A DNA stretch of 64,000 nucleotides from Marispirochaeta sp. GTDB taxonomy: Bacteria; Spirochaetota; Spirochaetia; JC444; Marispirochaetaceae. The position numbers and the translations under genes are program-made. This document shows, piece after piece, positions 1-10,107 of the stretch. The stretch lies in contig NZ_OY764211.1 in the NCBI RefSeq assembly GCF_963668165.1, forward strand, positions 124,001 to 188,000, read 5' to 3'. The notes below the pieces were generated by a model, which worked only from the letters and a program-made list of their open reading frames with translations, was not told the DNA's origin and ran no database searches. How positions within the stretch are numbered: position 1 is the first letter of the stretch; the number at the start of each line of letters is the position of its first letter.

Positions 1-684
1 AATGCCGAGATTCTGGCGGGGATTGTCCTGACCCAGTTGGTAAATCCAGGGACGCCTGTATTATACGGCGCCGTCCCGGTCCGGGCCAGGCTGGATAATC
101 TGCATGATTTTTACGGTGCACCGGAATTTATTCACTACAATATCGGCTGTGCCCAGATGGCCCGGCACTACGGGATTCCCTGTTATTCCAGTGCAGGGGT
201 AGGTGATGCAAAGCGGCCCGGCATGCAGGCGGTGCTTGAGAAGTTTCCCGCCCAGCTGATGGTGGCTGCCGGCGGGCCCCAGTATATCCATTACGCCTTC
301 GGGCTGCTGGACAGAACGAACATTTTTTGTCCCCTGCAGGCGGTTCTGGATAACGCTTCCATCTCTCTGGTCAAGGATATTCTGCGCACCCCATGTTTTT
401 CCAGCGAGGACACACAGAAGGCAGCTGATGAAATACGGAAGACTGCCGTCGCCTCGGGGATCTTTGCCCGGGGGATTCGCAAACAGCTGCGCAGGGGAGT
501 TGTATCCGGGGCTTACGAGTTTGCCGACGACACGAGCGCTGACAATGTTCTAGCCAATGCCCAACAGAAACTTGAAGCGTTGGAACAGGAAAAGGGAAAT
601 CCCCTGGATCCTGAAGTTATTGAAGCAATCTACAAGACGGTACCAGGACTGCTGCCGCTTCAGCGGTTTACGCCGCGGAAATAA
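1..684 (+). CDS. MttB-family corrinoid methyltransferase, C-terminal part (cut by window edge)
   Basis: The frame is open from base 1, so the gene begins outside the window; 227 codons remain. The segment QYIHYAFGLLD and its surroundings align with QYINSAFGMLE in the full-length paralogue at 1392-2939, which places both in the trimethylamine methyltransferase (MttB) family. Members move a methyl group from a methylated amine or betaine to the cobalt of a partner corrinoid protein. The partner is probably the protein encoded 19 bases downstream. The TTG at 37 could be mistaken for a start, but homology continues upstream of it. No internal amber codon lies in the visible part. The substrate cannot be inferred. 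Confidence 0.85.
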   Translation, partial: NAEILAGIVLTQLVNPGTPVLYGAVPVRARLDNLHDFYGAPEFIHYNIGCAQMARHYGIPCYSSAGVGDAKRPGMQAVLEKFPAQLMVAAGGPQYIHYAFGLLDRTNIFCPLQAVLDNASISLVKDILRTPCFSSEDTQKAADEIRKTAVASGIFARGIRKQLRRGVVSGAYEFADDTSADNVLANAQQKLEALEQEKGNPLDPEVIEAIYKTVPGLLPLQRFTPRK

Positions 685-703
685 ACCTGCAAGGAGAAAA
701 GGA

Positions 704-1387
704 ATGAACACTGAAGAAATGCTGGAGAAGATCAGGAACGCTATAATTATGGGTCACCTGGATGAAAGCGATGAAGGCTTTGACGGGGATATGGAAGGTG
801 AACCTGGTACGGTCGAGCTGGTGGAAGAGGCTATTAAGACAAATGTGGATGCCGGAGACATTCTGACGGTTTTTAACGAGGCCATGGATGTTGTCGGCAA
901 GAAATTTGAGGAAGAAGAGTACCTTCTGCCGGATATGCTGGCCAGCGCCGAATGTGTTGGCGAGGCAATGGATATTATCGAACCTCATCTGCTTGCAGGA
1001 AGCGGCCAGAAGAAAGGCAAATTCCTGATTGCCACAGTAAAGGGTGATCTTCACGATATCGGAAAGAACATTGTCGTTACCATGCTCAAAGGAGCTGGCT
1101 ACGAAGTAAAAGACCTGGGGATTGATGTCCCTGCGGAAAAGATTATAAACGAGGTTAAGGAGTACAAGCCTGATTTTCTGGGGCTTTCAGCTCTCTTAAC
1201 TACGACGATGGTGGAAATGGAAAATGTTGTTCACAAGCTGGACGAAGAAGGGCGCGAGGGTGTCAAAATCCTGATCGGCGGAGCCCCGACCTCCGAGGAG
1301 TTTGCCCGAAAGATCGGTGCAGATGAGCATTGCCGTGACGCCTTTGAGGTAATCGAGAAACTCAAGAAGTACAAAAAGGCCGGGTAA
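704..1387 (+). CDS. Corrinoid (cobalamin-binding) methyl carrier protein, MttC-like
   Basis: A 227-residue cytosolic protein carrying the B12 cofactor that accepts methyl groups from MttB-type enzymes. It shows an acidic N-terminal helical part (about residues 1-90) and a C-terminal Rossmann-like cobalamin domain. The cobalt-ligating D-x-H-x-x-G motif is seen as D115-L-H117-D-I-G120, and a glycine pair (ILIGGAPT) lies near residue 190. The start at 704 is chosen because AAGGAG precedes it by a few bases; the frame is open upstream to 557, but those codons overlap the preceding gene and do not look like the family. It lies between two mttB paralogues, as expected of a shared carrier. The length is normal for the family. 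Confidence 0.93.
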   Translation: MNTEEMLEKIRNAIIMGHLDESDEGFDGDMEGEPGTVELVEEAIKTNVDAGDILTVFNEAMDVVGKKFEEEEYLLPDMLASAECVGEAMDIIEPHLLAGSGQKKGKFLIATVKGDLHDIGKNIVVTMLKGAGYEVKDLGIDVPAEKIINEVKEYKPDFLGLSALLTTTMVEMENVVHKLDEEGREGVKILIGGAPTSEEFARKIGADEHCRDAFEVIEKLKKYKKAG

Positions 1388-1391
1388 TGGT

Positions 1392-2939
1392 ATGACGCAG
1401 GCAGGAGAAGAGAGTAAACAAAAGACGCCCCGGACGGTCAAGCCGATTTCCCTTCTCACCGAATCCCAGCTGAACCTTGTTCACGAGACCTCGTGCCGCA
1501 CCCTTGAAGAGGTGGGGGTGCGGGTATCGCATAAAAGGTCGGTTAAAACCTTTACGGCAGCCGGCTGTAAACGTAATGGAGATCGCATCCTGATTCCCAG
1601 GGAGCTGGTGGAAGCGGCCCTTGCAGATACGGCAAAAACTATACATTTTGCAGCCCCGAATAGCGAAAAATCCTTCACCGTGGACGCGGAGAAACCGGTA
1701 CCACGCTTCGGCACCGGCGGTCAGGCTCTATACGTTCTGAGGGAGGGGGATTCCGGTTTTGTGCGAAAAGCAGCGGATGGCGCGGACCTGAAAGAAATTC
1801 TCAGCCTCTGTGATCAAATCGATGAGGTTGATTTTATTACGCGGCCGGTAGAGCCCGCGGTGGATGAAGAATCGATTGACGAGGAGAAGTCCCGCATATT
1901 TGCAGAAACCGTTACAAAACCGATGAACCTGGCAAACCTGGTTAAGCCGGAAAAACTGGAGAGAATAATCGAGATTGTCGGTAACAGGGAGTACCTGTCC
2001 TTTATTGTCTGCCTGGTGGTAAGCCCTCTGTCTATTGATGACAGAGCGGCGGAAAAATTTTTTACCCTGGTTGAACATGATATCCCTGTGGCCATCTCCA
2101 GCTGCCCTCAAGGAGGCACCACGGCGCCTCTGTCGGAGCTGGGAGAATTGGCCCAGTTGAACGCGGAGATACTCTCCGGCTTTGTACTGGCCAACCTTAT
2201 ACGTCCGGGAGCAAAGGTACTCTACAGGGGGATCCCCATAACATCAAATCTTTTAAAAGACGGCTCACCCCGCTGGTGTACCCCCGACTCCATACGCAGA
2301 ATTGCCCAGGCGGCTGAGTTGTGCCGCCGCTATAAAATACCCTGCTGCGGTACCGCCGGAGTCGCCGACGAAAGCGAACCATCAGCGGAAACCGTGGCCC
2401 AGAAGACTCTCAGCTGGGTAATCGAAGCTGCCGCCGGCGCCCAGTATATTAACAGCGCCTTTGGTATGCTGGAGCAGGTTATGACTGTCAGTCCTGAGCA
2501 GTATGTAATAGATGCCATGGTGCTCGGCAAACTGCGGAAAAAGCTGAAAACCCTGGGACCGGAGACCGTGCGGGAGACCGCAGCTTCCGGTGTAATGGAA
2601 GCACTGACGCTGTTCGGTATTTCGATAAGCGATGAAATTACACGGGAAATTGCTTCCCGAATCGACTTTATTTTTGAAACCAGGGATGACTACACACCGG
2701 AAGCTGCGGAGAAGGAGATCCAGGCCATAAAGGATACCTGTGTGTCCGGCAAGGGCGGTAATGTTTTTATGAAAGGAGCCCGAAAAGGGCTCCGCCGCGG
2801 TGCTCTCTATTCCGGTACACCTATAGAAGGGATTCTTGATTTACAGACTGTCCGGGCTGAGTTGGAAAACTGCGCGCGACCATACAGCAAGGAGGATAAG
2901 CATGTGCGGTATAGTAGGATGTATAGGAAACGGAAATAA
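1392..2939 (+). CDS. MttB-family corrinoid methyltransferase (no pyrrolysine codon)
   Basis: A full-length 515-residue member of the trimethylamine:corrinoid methyltransferase superfamily. The frame has no internal TAG, so this is one of the non-pyrrolysine MttB homologues. Characterised members of that group use quaternary amines such as glycine betaine, proline betaine or carnitine; which one applies here is unknown. The C-terminal half aligns with the partial paralogue at 1-684 (QYINSAFGMLE against QYIHYAFGLLD). It starts 4 bases after the corrinoid gene and its 3' end overlaps the asnB start by 38 bases, so the genes are probably co-transcribed. The methyl group would pass through the corrinoid protein toward tetrahydrofolate and MetF. 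Confidence 0.9.
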   Translation: MTQAGEESKQKTPRTVKPISLLTESQLNLVHETSCRTLEEVGVRVSHKRSVKTFTAAGCKRNGDRILIPRELVEAALADTAKTIHFAAPNSEKSFTVDAEKPVPRFGTGGQALYVLREGDSGFVRKAADGADLKEILSLCDQIDEVDFITRPVEPAVDEESIDEEKSRIFAETVTKPMNLANLVKPEKLERIIEIVGNREYLSFIVCLVVSPLSIDDRAAEKFFTLVEHDIPVAISSCPQGGTTAPLSELGELAQLNAEILSGFVLANLIRPGAKVLYRGIPITSNLLKDGSPRWCTPDSIRRIAQAAELCRRYKIPCCGTAGVADESEPSAETVAQKTLSWVIEAAAGAQYINSAFGMLEQVMTVSPEQYVIDAMVLGKLRKKLKTLGPETVRETAASGVMEALTLFGISISDEITREIASRIDFIFETRDDYTPEAAEKEIQAIKDTCVSGKGGNVFMKGARKGLRRGALYSGTPIEGILDLQTVRAELENCARPYSKEDKHVRYSRMYRKRK

Positions 2940-4493
2940 ACAGAAAATAGAGCGGATGGTGGATACGCTTCATCACCGCGGGCCCAATGACAGGGGAATA
3001 CATGAATTCACCGGCGGAATATTCGGTCATACCCGCCTGTCCATAGTGGATGTAAAAGGCGGGCATCAGCCGATTTTAAAAAACGAAGGCAAGACTGGCA
3101 TAATCTGTAACGGCGAAATCTATAATTTTAAAGAACTCGCAAAAGAGTATCTTGATGGCTATGATTTCGACACCCAGTCAGATACCGAGGTTATACTTAA
3201 CCTCTATCGGCGCTTTGGTCCCGATGCAGTTGCCATGCTGGATGGAATGTTCTCTTTTGCCATAATGGATGGTGATGATTTTATTCTCGCCAGGGACCCG
3301 ATCGGAATAAAACCTCTCTATTACGGTTACGACGACGGGGTTATGTATTTTTCCTCCGAACTCGGTGCTATGAGTATCGCTAATGTAAATGAAGTAGACG
3401 AATTCCCCCAAGGCTACTATTTTACCGGGAAAAAAGGATTCGTTCAGTATTACTCAGTGCCTCCGGTTAACGACAGCACATTGACGAATATTGACGACGC
3501 AAGTAAGGCAATACGGGAAACCTTTATTCGGTCCGTAAAAAAACGGCTTCTTGCCGATCCCGAGGTTCCGGTTTGGATCCTTCTGCTCGGGAGGTCTGGA
3601 CAGCAGTCTTGTGGCCGCCATTGCCGCCGAATCGATTCCCAATCTGCACACCTTTGTGGTGGGAATGAAGGATGAGAACGGAGAGGTTGGCGACGATGTT
3701 GCCGCATCGCGAATCGCCGCTGAACACATCGGTTCACCCCATCATGAGCTCCTTTTTTCTGTGAACGACTATTATGAGGCCCTGCCCCAGGTTATTAACA
3801 AGCTGGAGACCTATGATCCGTCCCTGGTACGCTGCGCGGTGCCCTGCTACTTTACCTGTAAGCTGGCATCTGAATATGTGACCGTCGTTTCTTACAGGAG
3901 AAGGGGCGGACGAAATATTTACCGGGTATCAGTACATGAAGAATTTTCCCATGGACAAGCTGAACGAAGAGGGCAGACGCTGTATCGGAACCCTGCATAA
4001 TATAAACCTGCAGCGGGCGGACAGAATGGGAATGCTCTTCAGTCTTGAACTGCGCGTACCCTTTCTGGATGAGGAGATGATTTCCCTGGCCCAGGAGATA
4101 CCCCCGGAGCTGAAGATCCGGGAACACGAAGGCGCCAAGATAGAAAAATGGATTTTACGCAATGCCTTCGCCGGTACGAATTATCTTCCCGATGAAATCC
4201 TGTGGCGCTACAAGGTCCAGTATACCCAGGGGGCAGGGTGCGAGAGCGTTGGGCAGATTCTGGCTGAATCCGAACTCTCCGATGACGAATACGAACGCAT
4301 AAAGGCGGAAAACCCGGAGGCGGTGATCAATACAAAGGAAGCGGCATATTACTATAAAATATTTCGCCAGTACCATCCCCAGGATTCAATCCTGAAGTCC
4401 ATTGGTATCTGGTCCGGCTTTGATTTCGCCGAGGAGCGGGAAAAGGTTCGGGGCAGCATGGATGATCTTTCGCATGCGGGGGCGACGCAATGA
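2902..4493 (+). pseudogene. asnB: Asparagine synthase (glutamine-hydrolysing)-like, two frameshifts
   Basis: The protein begins MCGIVGCIGN, with Cys2 as the expected glutaminase nucleophile, and has the class II amidotransferase pattern HHRGPNDRG. The synthetase domain follows with the PP-loop SGGLDSS. The coding sequence is in three frames. One extra T in the TTT at 3572-3574 separates VPV from GSFCSGGLDSS. A second extra T at 3888-3890 separates the segment ending TVV from LTGEGADEIF. Removing both bases gives about 530 residues, a normal AsnB length. It starts inside the 3' end of mttB and overlaps metF by 4 bases. Its place in a methyl-transfer cluster suggests amidation of an unknown acid, but ordinary asparagine synthesis is the default. 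The breaks may be sequencing errors. Confidence 0.85.
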
Positions 4494-5414
4494 ACCTTGA
4501 AGCAGTACAGGAAGAAATTAAAGGCATGAAGGTCAGGGATATTCTTAAGCGGGTGGATACCAGCATAAGCTTTGAGTTTTTTCCTCCCAAGAACGAAAAG
4601 GCCGCAGAGACCCTGTATAAGAATATTGAAGATCTTATACCCCTGAAGCCGACCTTTGTCAGTGTTACCTATGGTGCCGGCGGTACAACCCGCCGGCTTA
4701 CCCACGAACTTGTTTTACGTATACGCAGGATGACAGGTTTAACCGTGGTCCCTCACCTGACCTGTGTCGGATCTTCGAAGGACGAAATCTGCGAGATAGT
4801 CGGCCGTTACGCCGAGGCCGGTATAGAGAACATCCTTGCCCTGAGAGGGGATCCGCCTCAAGGAGAGACCGAGTTCAAACCCCTTGATGACGGCTTTACC
4901 TGTGCCACCGACCTGATTCGTTTCATCAAAAAAGGAGTATCCGAATATCGGCATCGGAGCAGCCTGTTACCCCGAAGGACACAAGGACACACCCAACCGT
5001 CTTAAGGAGCTGGATTTTCTTAAGGAGAAGGTGGATGCCGGAGTGGATTATCTGACTACCCAGATGTTTTTTGATAATAATCAGTTTTACGAGTTCAAGG
5101 CCCGCTGCGATTTCTGGGGAATCAAGGTTCCCATAATTGCCGGTATAATGCCGATAACCAACAAGAAAGGGATTGAGAAAATGGCCGAGCTCTCCCCGGG
5201 GACCCAGTTTCCCGCGGGATTATTAAAGGCCATTCACCGTGCCGATGAAGATCAGGTTATGAATGTCGGAGTACACTGGGCCTCGACCCAGGTTTTTGAT
5301 CTGTTGGCCTATAATGTGGATGGTATTCACTTTTATACCCTCAATCGCTGCAAGCCGACAATGGAAATCTACCGCAATCTGGGACTCAGCTCTTCTGATG
5401 TGCTGTGGGAATAG
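4490..5414 (+). pseudogene. metF: 5,10-methylenetetrahydrofolate reductase, one frameshift
   Basis: MetF interconverts methylene- and methyl-tetrahydrofolate using flavin. The N-terminal part contains FEFFPPKNEKA, VSVTYGAGG and LALRGDPP, which are hallmark MetF motifs. The second part, in another frame, contains AGVDYLTTQMFFDN, PIIAGIMPITN and the C-terminal GIHFYTLNR. The break is one extra A in the A6 run at 4928-4933: removing it restores KKEYPNIGIGAACYPEGHKD. The restored protein is about 307 residues, normal for MetF. Downstream of methyltransferases and a corrinoid protein it would feed amine-derived methyl groups into oxidation or methionine synthesis. The stop is TAG. All conserved parts are otherwise intact, so an assembly error is plausible. 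Confidence 0.88.
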
Positions 5415-5444
5415 CGAATCCGTCAGCTATACAGTGAAGTCCGG

Positions 5445-6579
5445 TTATCCCTGATGCACGAATTCCGAAGTGGAATCCACTCTGTTGCGGCCATCCATTT
5501 TAGCCTGATACAAACGCATATCTGAGATTTTCAGCAGATTTTCCAGGCTCTGGTATTCCTTGTATGAAGCGATACCAAAACTTGAGGTCACAGTTCCCGC
5601 CATGATGAAATTCGAAGGATTCGATCATGGAGCGTAAGCGCTCGGCAATTCTTGCAGACTGGGGTATGTCCGCTTCCGGACAGACAATAAGAAACTCCTC
5701 TCCTCCCCATCGTCCGCAGGTATCCACTTCCCTGATGTTATCTGATAAGATTCTCGATATCTGTTTTAAGACAATGTCCCCCAGATGGTGTCCATGGGTA
5801 TCGTTTATAGTTTTAAAATGGTCTATATCCAGTATGATTACAGAAAAATCGGAAGAATAGCGTTCTGCGTGGGCATGAACATCCCTGAGGACGCTGTTGA
5901 TCTTTCTCCTGTTGTATAATCCCGTAAGTTCATCCCGTATCGACCGTTCCCGAAGTACCATATTTTTGATTTCTATCTCTTTTCGATTCAGAAAGATATT
6001 CACAAAACTGTGGTAGTTAATGGCTGAGACTATCCAGGCAATAATTCCGTTGGAAGCGATATCGGCAATAAAACGGGTCGTGATTGCTCCGGAGTGGTAG
6101 CGTAGAATCAACAGGATAGCCGCGATACTCAGGGCAGTATAAAGGATGAATCCCTGCCAATAGGAGATGAAAAAGATAACCGCAACACCGTAAAGAACAG
6201 CGATATAAACTGTGGGAACGCGGAACATATCGAACTCAAAAAAGAGCATTCGAATAAGGGCAATAGACATACCCAGAATTGCCAGACTTAGTTCGTAGAA
6301 TTTATGGGGTGTTCGGATGCGGACGGGTTTATTCAGATAAAAATACCCGCTTATAATGGACATTATAAGCATTGCCAAAGCAGAAAGCAGATAGACGATA
6401 TGAAGATTATTTCCCCTGCCGCTTATAATTGTACCGTAAAACAGCTGTTCGAAGAGCATAAGAAGAGCGATAATAAGAATCCGTTGATTGTTCCTCTGAA
6501 ATCTGTGATGAGAAAAATCAAGTTTCAGGTCATCTGGAACCTGAGAAAGCAATTTTTTCATATAATTTATAATAAACAT
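5445..6579 (-). pseudogene. Membrane-bound GGDEF diguanylate cyclase, frameshift near the C-terminus
   Basis: The N-terminal half (about residues 25-210) has several hydrophobic helices and no recognisable sensor fold. A GGDEF domain follows: DELTGLYNRR, DIDHFKTIND and the active-site GGEEF. The inhibitory I-site R-E-V-D stands exactly five residues before GGEEF, so cyclic-di-GMP product inhibition is expected. The visible frame ends at 5500 in non-family sequence. Removing one C (on the plus strand) from the CCC at 5596-5598 restores the standard domain end (TSSFGIASYKE, then LLKISDMRLYQAKMDGRN) and a TAA stop at 5445-5447. The gene is convergent with metF and stands alone. A start at 6561 (MKKLL) is also possible; no clear ribosome binding site is seen. 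Confidence 0.85.
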
Positions 6580-6856
6580 TATCGTTTTCTATTGTGTGAT
6601 ATATTATCCGGTGGATAAATAAATATCAAGTGACAGAAGTCCTTAATTTCTGGTGTCGGTTTATGGCAGAAATCAATCGTAACACTATCTGTTGATTGCT
6701 GCGCAGGAATTTCACGAATCTTCTCAGTGTGTAATTTTTGCGCAGCGTTATTTTTGTTACCCTGGTAGAAATAGGTTTTGTTTTAGTTACGGTACTTTGT
6801 TTTTTCTCCTTTCTCTCCCATATTTTGTCTATTTCCTGCGCGGAATTCTTTTTCCC

Positions 6857-6872
6857 TTGGCATGGTAATTGC
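6857..6872 (+). promoter_or_regulatory. Sigma54-type -24/-12 promoter before macA
   Basis: TTGGCATGGTAATTGC matches the sigma54 pattern TTGGCAC-N5-TTGC with one change. The key GG (6859-6860) and GC (6871-6872) are exactly 10 bases apart. Transcription would begin near 6884, about 22 bases before the chosen macA start. The last gene of the same operon encodes a sigma54 activator with a GAFTGA loop, which supports the call. Small palindromes TACCCTGGTA (6758-6767) and TACGGTA (6788-6794), 30 bases apart, could be activator sites, but this is inference. Confidence 0.65.
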
Positions 6873-6905
6873 GTAATTATCAGAAACAGATGAATGGAGC
6901 GGAGA

Positions 6906-8144
6906 ATGCGCAGTTTTGGCAGGATAGCAATAACACTTACCGCAGCTCTTATGTTGTTGAACACAGGGCTGTTGATAGGCGGATGCACCCACAAAAAGGG
7001 GGAGACAGAGTATGTGTTTGTTACAATTGAACGAGGAGACATTGAGAATACGGTATCAAGTTCCGGAGCCCTTGAACCCGTCGGTCAAGTAGAAGTTCTT
7101 TCCCAGATGACAGGTACGGTAGAGAAAATCTACGCCGACTACAATGATACGGTTACGAAAGGCATGCGGTTAATCGATCTTAACACTGACTTGCTGGAAA
7201 TCCAGGCACGGGCGGCGGAAGCCTCAGTCCTCGAGGCGCAGGCGACATTTGATCATACACTCCTGGAATACAACAATAACCTGGTTCTTTTTGAGAAAAA
7301 GCTCTTGTCGGATTTTGATCTTCATGATAGCAGGACCAAGCTTGATATTGCTGCAGCGCAGCTGACAAGTGCGAAGGCAAAACTCGAAGAGATTAAAATC
7401 GAACTTGATCAGTATGCCCTGATTCTATCTCCGATTACGGGGATCGTACTGGAACGGAGCGTCGAGGAGGGAGATACAGTTGTAAGCGGGACTATCGCGA
7501 CAACTCTTTATACACTGGCTAAAGACCTTTCACGCATGGAGATTATGGCCAATGTTGATGAGCTGGATATACGTCGGATCCGCGAAGGTCAATCCGTCCG
7601 CTTTACGGTTGATGCCTATTCTAATGATACCTTCAGCGGAAGTGTCTATCAGATAAGGCTTATGCCGACGACTGAAGACAATGTGGTTACCTATACGGTT
7701 GTTGTGAATGCTGAAAATCCGGACAGTAAGCTTCTGCCAGGTATGACGGCAAATATTGATTTTCTGGTGGAGTAGAAGAGTAACGTATTGCTTGTTCCGA
7801 ACGCTTCACTGCGTTTCACGCCTGTTGAAGTCTCCGATGCTGTTGCGGAGACAAAGATCTCCGCTGGAGGAGGGCTGTTTGGGGGAAACGGAGGATTCGG
7901 CGGTCCGTCTCCCGGCGGTGGCCCAGGAGGGGCAGGAAGATCTTCGTCGAATTCCTCTGCAGAAAAGCCGGGGACGCTGGCTGGTGAAAATACCGGCGCT
8001 TCCCTGTGGTACATCGGCAATAAAGGCGAAATTACATCCATAGCTGTATTGACCGGTGTTACCGACGGCATACGAACGGAAATTATCGGTTCTGATATTC
8101 TGGAGGGAGCGCGGATTATTGAAAAGATAAAGGTAATTGAATAG
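6906..8144 (+). pseudogene. MacA/HlyD-type periplasmic adaptor lipoprotein, interrupted by an in-frame TAG
   Basis: The adaptor of a tripartite ABC exporter. The start at 6906 is preferred because GGAGCGGAG precedes it; ATG 6894 is in frame. The N-terminus has a signal peptide ending in a lipobox (LIGGC), so the protein is probably a lipoprotein. A barrel-sandwich segment (VEVLSQMTGTVEKI), a coiled-coil hairpin rich in Ala and Glu, and a beta-barrel domain follow. At 7773-7775 a TAG interrupts the frame between FLVE and KSNVLLVPNASLRF; the sequence on both sides is continuous family sequence in the same frame. The C-terminal part has a Gly/Pro-rich linker (about 7863-7940) and a membrane-proximal domain. 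It may be a nonsense mutation, a sequencing error or readthrough. The true stop is TAG at 8142. Confidence 0.82.
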
Positions 8145-8921
8145 ATGGCTGTTATCGAAATGCAGGATACTCGACGGTATTACGGAGTTGGGGATGTCAC
8201 AGTAAAGGCCCTGAGGGGAGTGGCTCTGAGCATCGGCGCAGGTGAGTTCGTAGCGGTAATGGGTCCGTCTGGTTCCGGGAAATCTACCCTTATGAACATA
8301 GTCGGGTGTCTGGACAAGCCGACCAGAGGTACGTATACCCTGGATGGTCTTGATATCGGAAAGGCCGGAATGAACGATCTGGCGGATATTCGGAACGAGA
8401 AAATCGGTTTTGTGTTTCAGGGATTCAACCTTTTGCCCCGGACATCCGCACTGGAGAACGTAGAACTACCCTTGTTTTATTCCCGGAAAAGGCACACTGA
8501 ACAGTCGAAGGAACGCGCGAAGAGGGCATTGGACAAGGTCGGGCTTGCAGCACGCCTTGATCATATTCCATCCCAGCTTTCGGGTGGACAGCAGCAGCGA
8601 GTCGCTATTGCACGGGCGCTGGTGAACGATCCTGTATTCATTCTTGCGGATGAACCGACGGGGAATCTTGATACGGAGACTACTATGGAGATCATGGTTC
8701 TTTTTCAGGAACTGAATGACCAAGGCATTACAATTGTGATGGTTACGCATGAGCCTGAACTTGCAGGTTTCATGAAAAGGACCATTACAATGCGTGACGG
8801 GGCTGTGATGGATGATAACCCGTTAACGGCACGTCAGAGCGCCGTTGAAGAGCTGGAAAACTGGCGACATACCCATGCTCATTTGGCGGTGGATGCGGCA
8901 ACAGAAGGAGGCGCACTGTGA
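8145..8921 (+). CDS. MacB-type ABC transporter ATP-binding protein
   Basis: A 258-residue nucleotide-binding subunit of the MacB/LolD group. Walker A is GPSGSGKST, the signature is [15 protein letters not shown], and Walker B is [11 protein letters not shown]; a Q-loop ([11 protein letters not shown]) and an H-loop (VTHEP) are present. It starts on the base after the macA stop and overlaps the permease gene by 4 bases, so translation is coupled. It powers export of a substrate through the MacA-like adaptor and TolC-like channel encoded beside it. In many MacB proteins the ATPase and permease are fused; here they are separate genes. A tail of about 35 residues beyond the ABC core has no clear role. 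Confidence 0.93.
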   Translation: MAVIEMQDTRRYYGVGDVTVKALRGVALSIGAGEFVAVMGPSGSGKSTLMNIVGCLDKPTRGTYTLDGLDIGKAGMNDLADIRNEKIGFVFQGFNLLPRTSALENVELPLFYSRKRHTEQSKERAKRALDKVGLAARLDHIPSQLSGGQQQRVAIARALVNDPVFILADEPTGNLDTETTMEIMVLFQELNDQGITIVMVTHEPELAGFMKRTITMRDGAVMDDNPLTARQSAVEELENWRHTHAHLAVDAATEGGAL

Positions 8922-10107
8922 CAGCAGCACTTCTGGGAAAACTGGCTCTCTGCAGTATTCTGCGCAACCGGATGAGAAGCCTGCTGACCTCGTTGGGAAT
9001 TATCATTGGTGTTGGTTCTGTTATCATCATGGTCGCCATCGGTGAGGGATCCAAGACCAGATTCAGAAACAAATCGAATCCATGGGCGCGAATCTGCTGA
9101 TGGTGTTCCCTGAACGGGGAGACAGGGCTAATCGTCTGAGCCTGGAAGATTCCGAAAAGATTGCCAATGAGAGCAGTTATATGGCCGCCGTCTCCGGAAA
9201 TATACGGGAATCGGTAACAGTCGTGGGTGGATCCGGTGACTGGGCAACCACTCTTTACGGGGTTGAAGCGGGATATACGGAAATTAAACAGTGGACCATA
9301 GGTTCGGGTGAGTTTTTCAGCGAGGAGGATTCGCAGGGACGAAAAAAGGTCGTTGTCATTGGAAGCACTGTGGCGGGAGAACTCTTCGGCACTGCAGACC
9401 CTGTGGGACAGAAGATTCGGGTCAATAAAACTCCAATGACGATTGTAGGGGTACTCGACAGCAAAGGGAATACTGCCATGGGGAATGATCAGGACGATGT
9501 AATCATGGTTCCCCTCCGGACGGCCCTGAGCAGAATAAGCAGAAAGGATTTTCTGGATACCATCGAGATGAGCGTAGTGAGCAAGGATCTTATGGACCAG
9601 GCCGAACTTGAGATCGCCCAGCTCCTGCGGGAATCGCATCGTTTGGCCGTGGGACGTTCAGATGACTTTCGGGTCATGAACCAGTCGGAGATTATAGAAA
9701 CCGCATCTGAAACGGCTAAGACTCTGACACTGCTTCTGGCAGCCATAGCAGGCGTCTCACTTGTAGTGGGCGGTATAGGAATAATGAACATTATGCTGGT
9801 TTCCGTGACCGAACGCACCCGGGAGATCGGTATACGCATGTCCGTGGGAGCAAGGAGATGTGATATTCTGCTGCAGTTTCTGTTGGAGGCGGTTATTCTG
9901 AGTCTGATGGGAGGCGCCATCGGAATTATCTTCGCGGCGATCGGCTCTTTTGTGCTCAACACTTTACTTGGAATTCCGGCGATTGTAAAACCTGGGATTG
10001 TACTGATCTCCGCCGGTTTCGCCGCGGCGGTGGGGATTTTTTTCGGATATTACCCGGCTCGAACGGCGGCTAATCTGTATCCTATTGAGGCATTGAGATA
10101 TGAATAA
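8918..10107 (+). pseudogene. MacB-type ABC permease, one frameshift
   Basis: The permease partner of the preceding ATPase. The N-terminal part has [19 protein letters not shown], the first membrane helix of MacB/FtsX permeases. A periplasmic domain and three C-terminal helices follow, with the conserved segment RTREIGIRMSVGARR. The frame breaks near 9057: restoring one C (ACCCAG in place of ACCAG) joins AIGEGSKT to [18 protein letters not shown] and gives about 396 residues, the usual size. It overlaps the ATPase gene by 4 bases and the outer-membrane gene by 8. No other damage is visible, so the deletion may be an assembly error. Confidence 0.86.

Noticed and set aside
557..703. Long N-terminal extension of the corrinoid protein
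   Set aside because: These codons overlap the upstream methyltransferase gene and are not family-like; the ribosome site before 704 fits the normal start.
6626..7042. Minus-strand open frame before and over macA
   Set aside because: It overlaps the promoter and start of macA, has no ribosome site and no protein-like pattern.
1..8144. Genome-wide TAG recoding (pyrrolysine)
   Set aside because: Several genes in the window end in TAG, and the full-length mttB has no internal amber; no pyl genes are seen. Two internal TAGs alone do not establish recoding.
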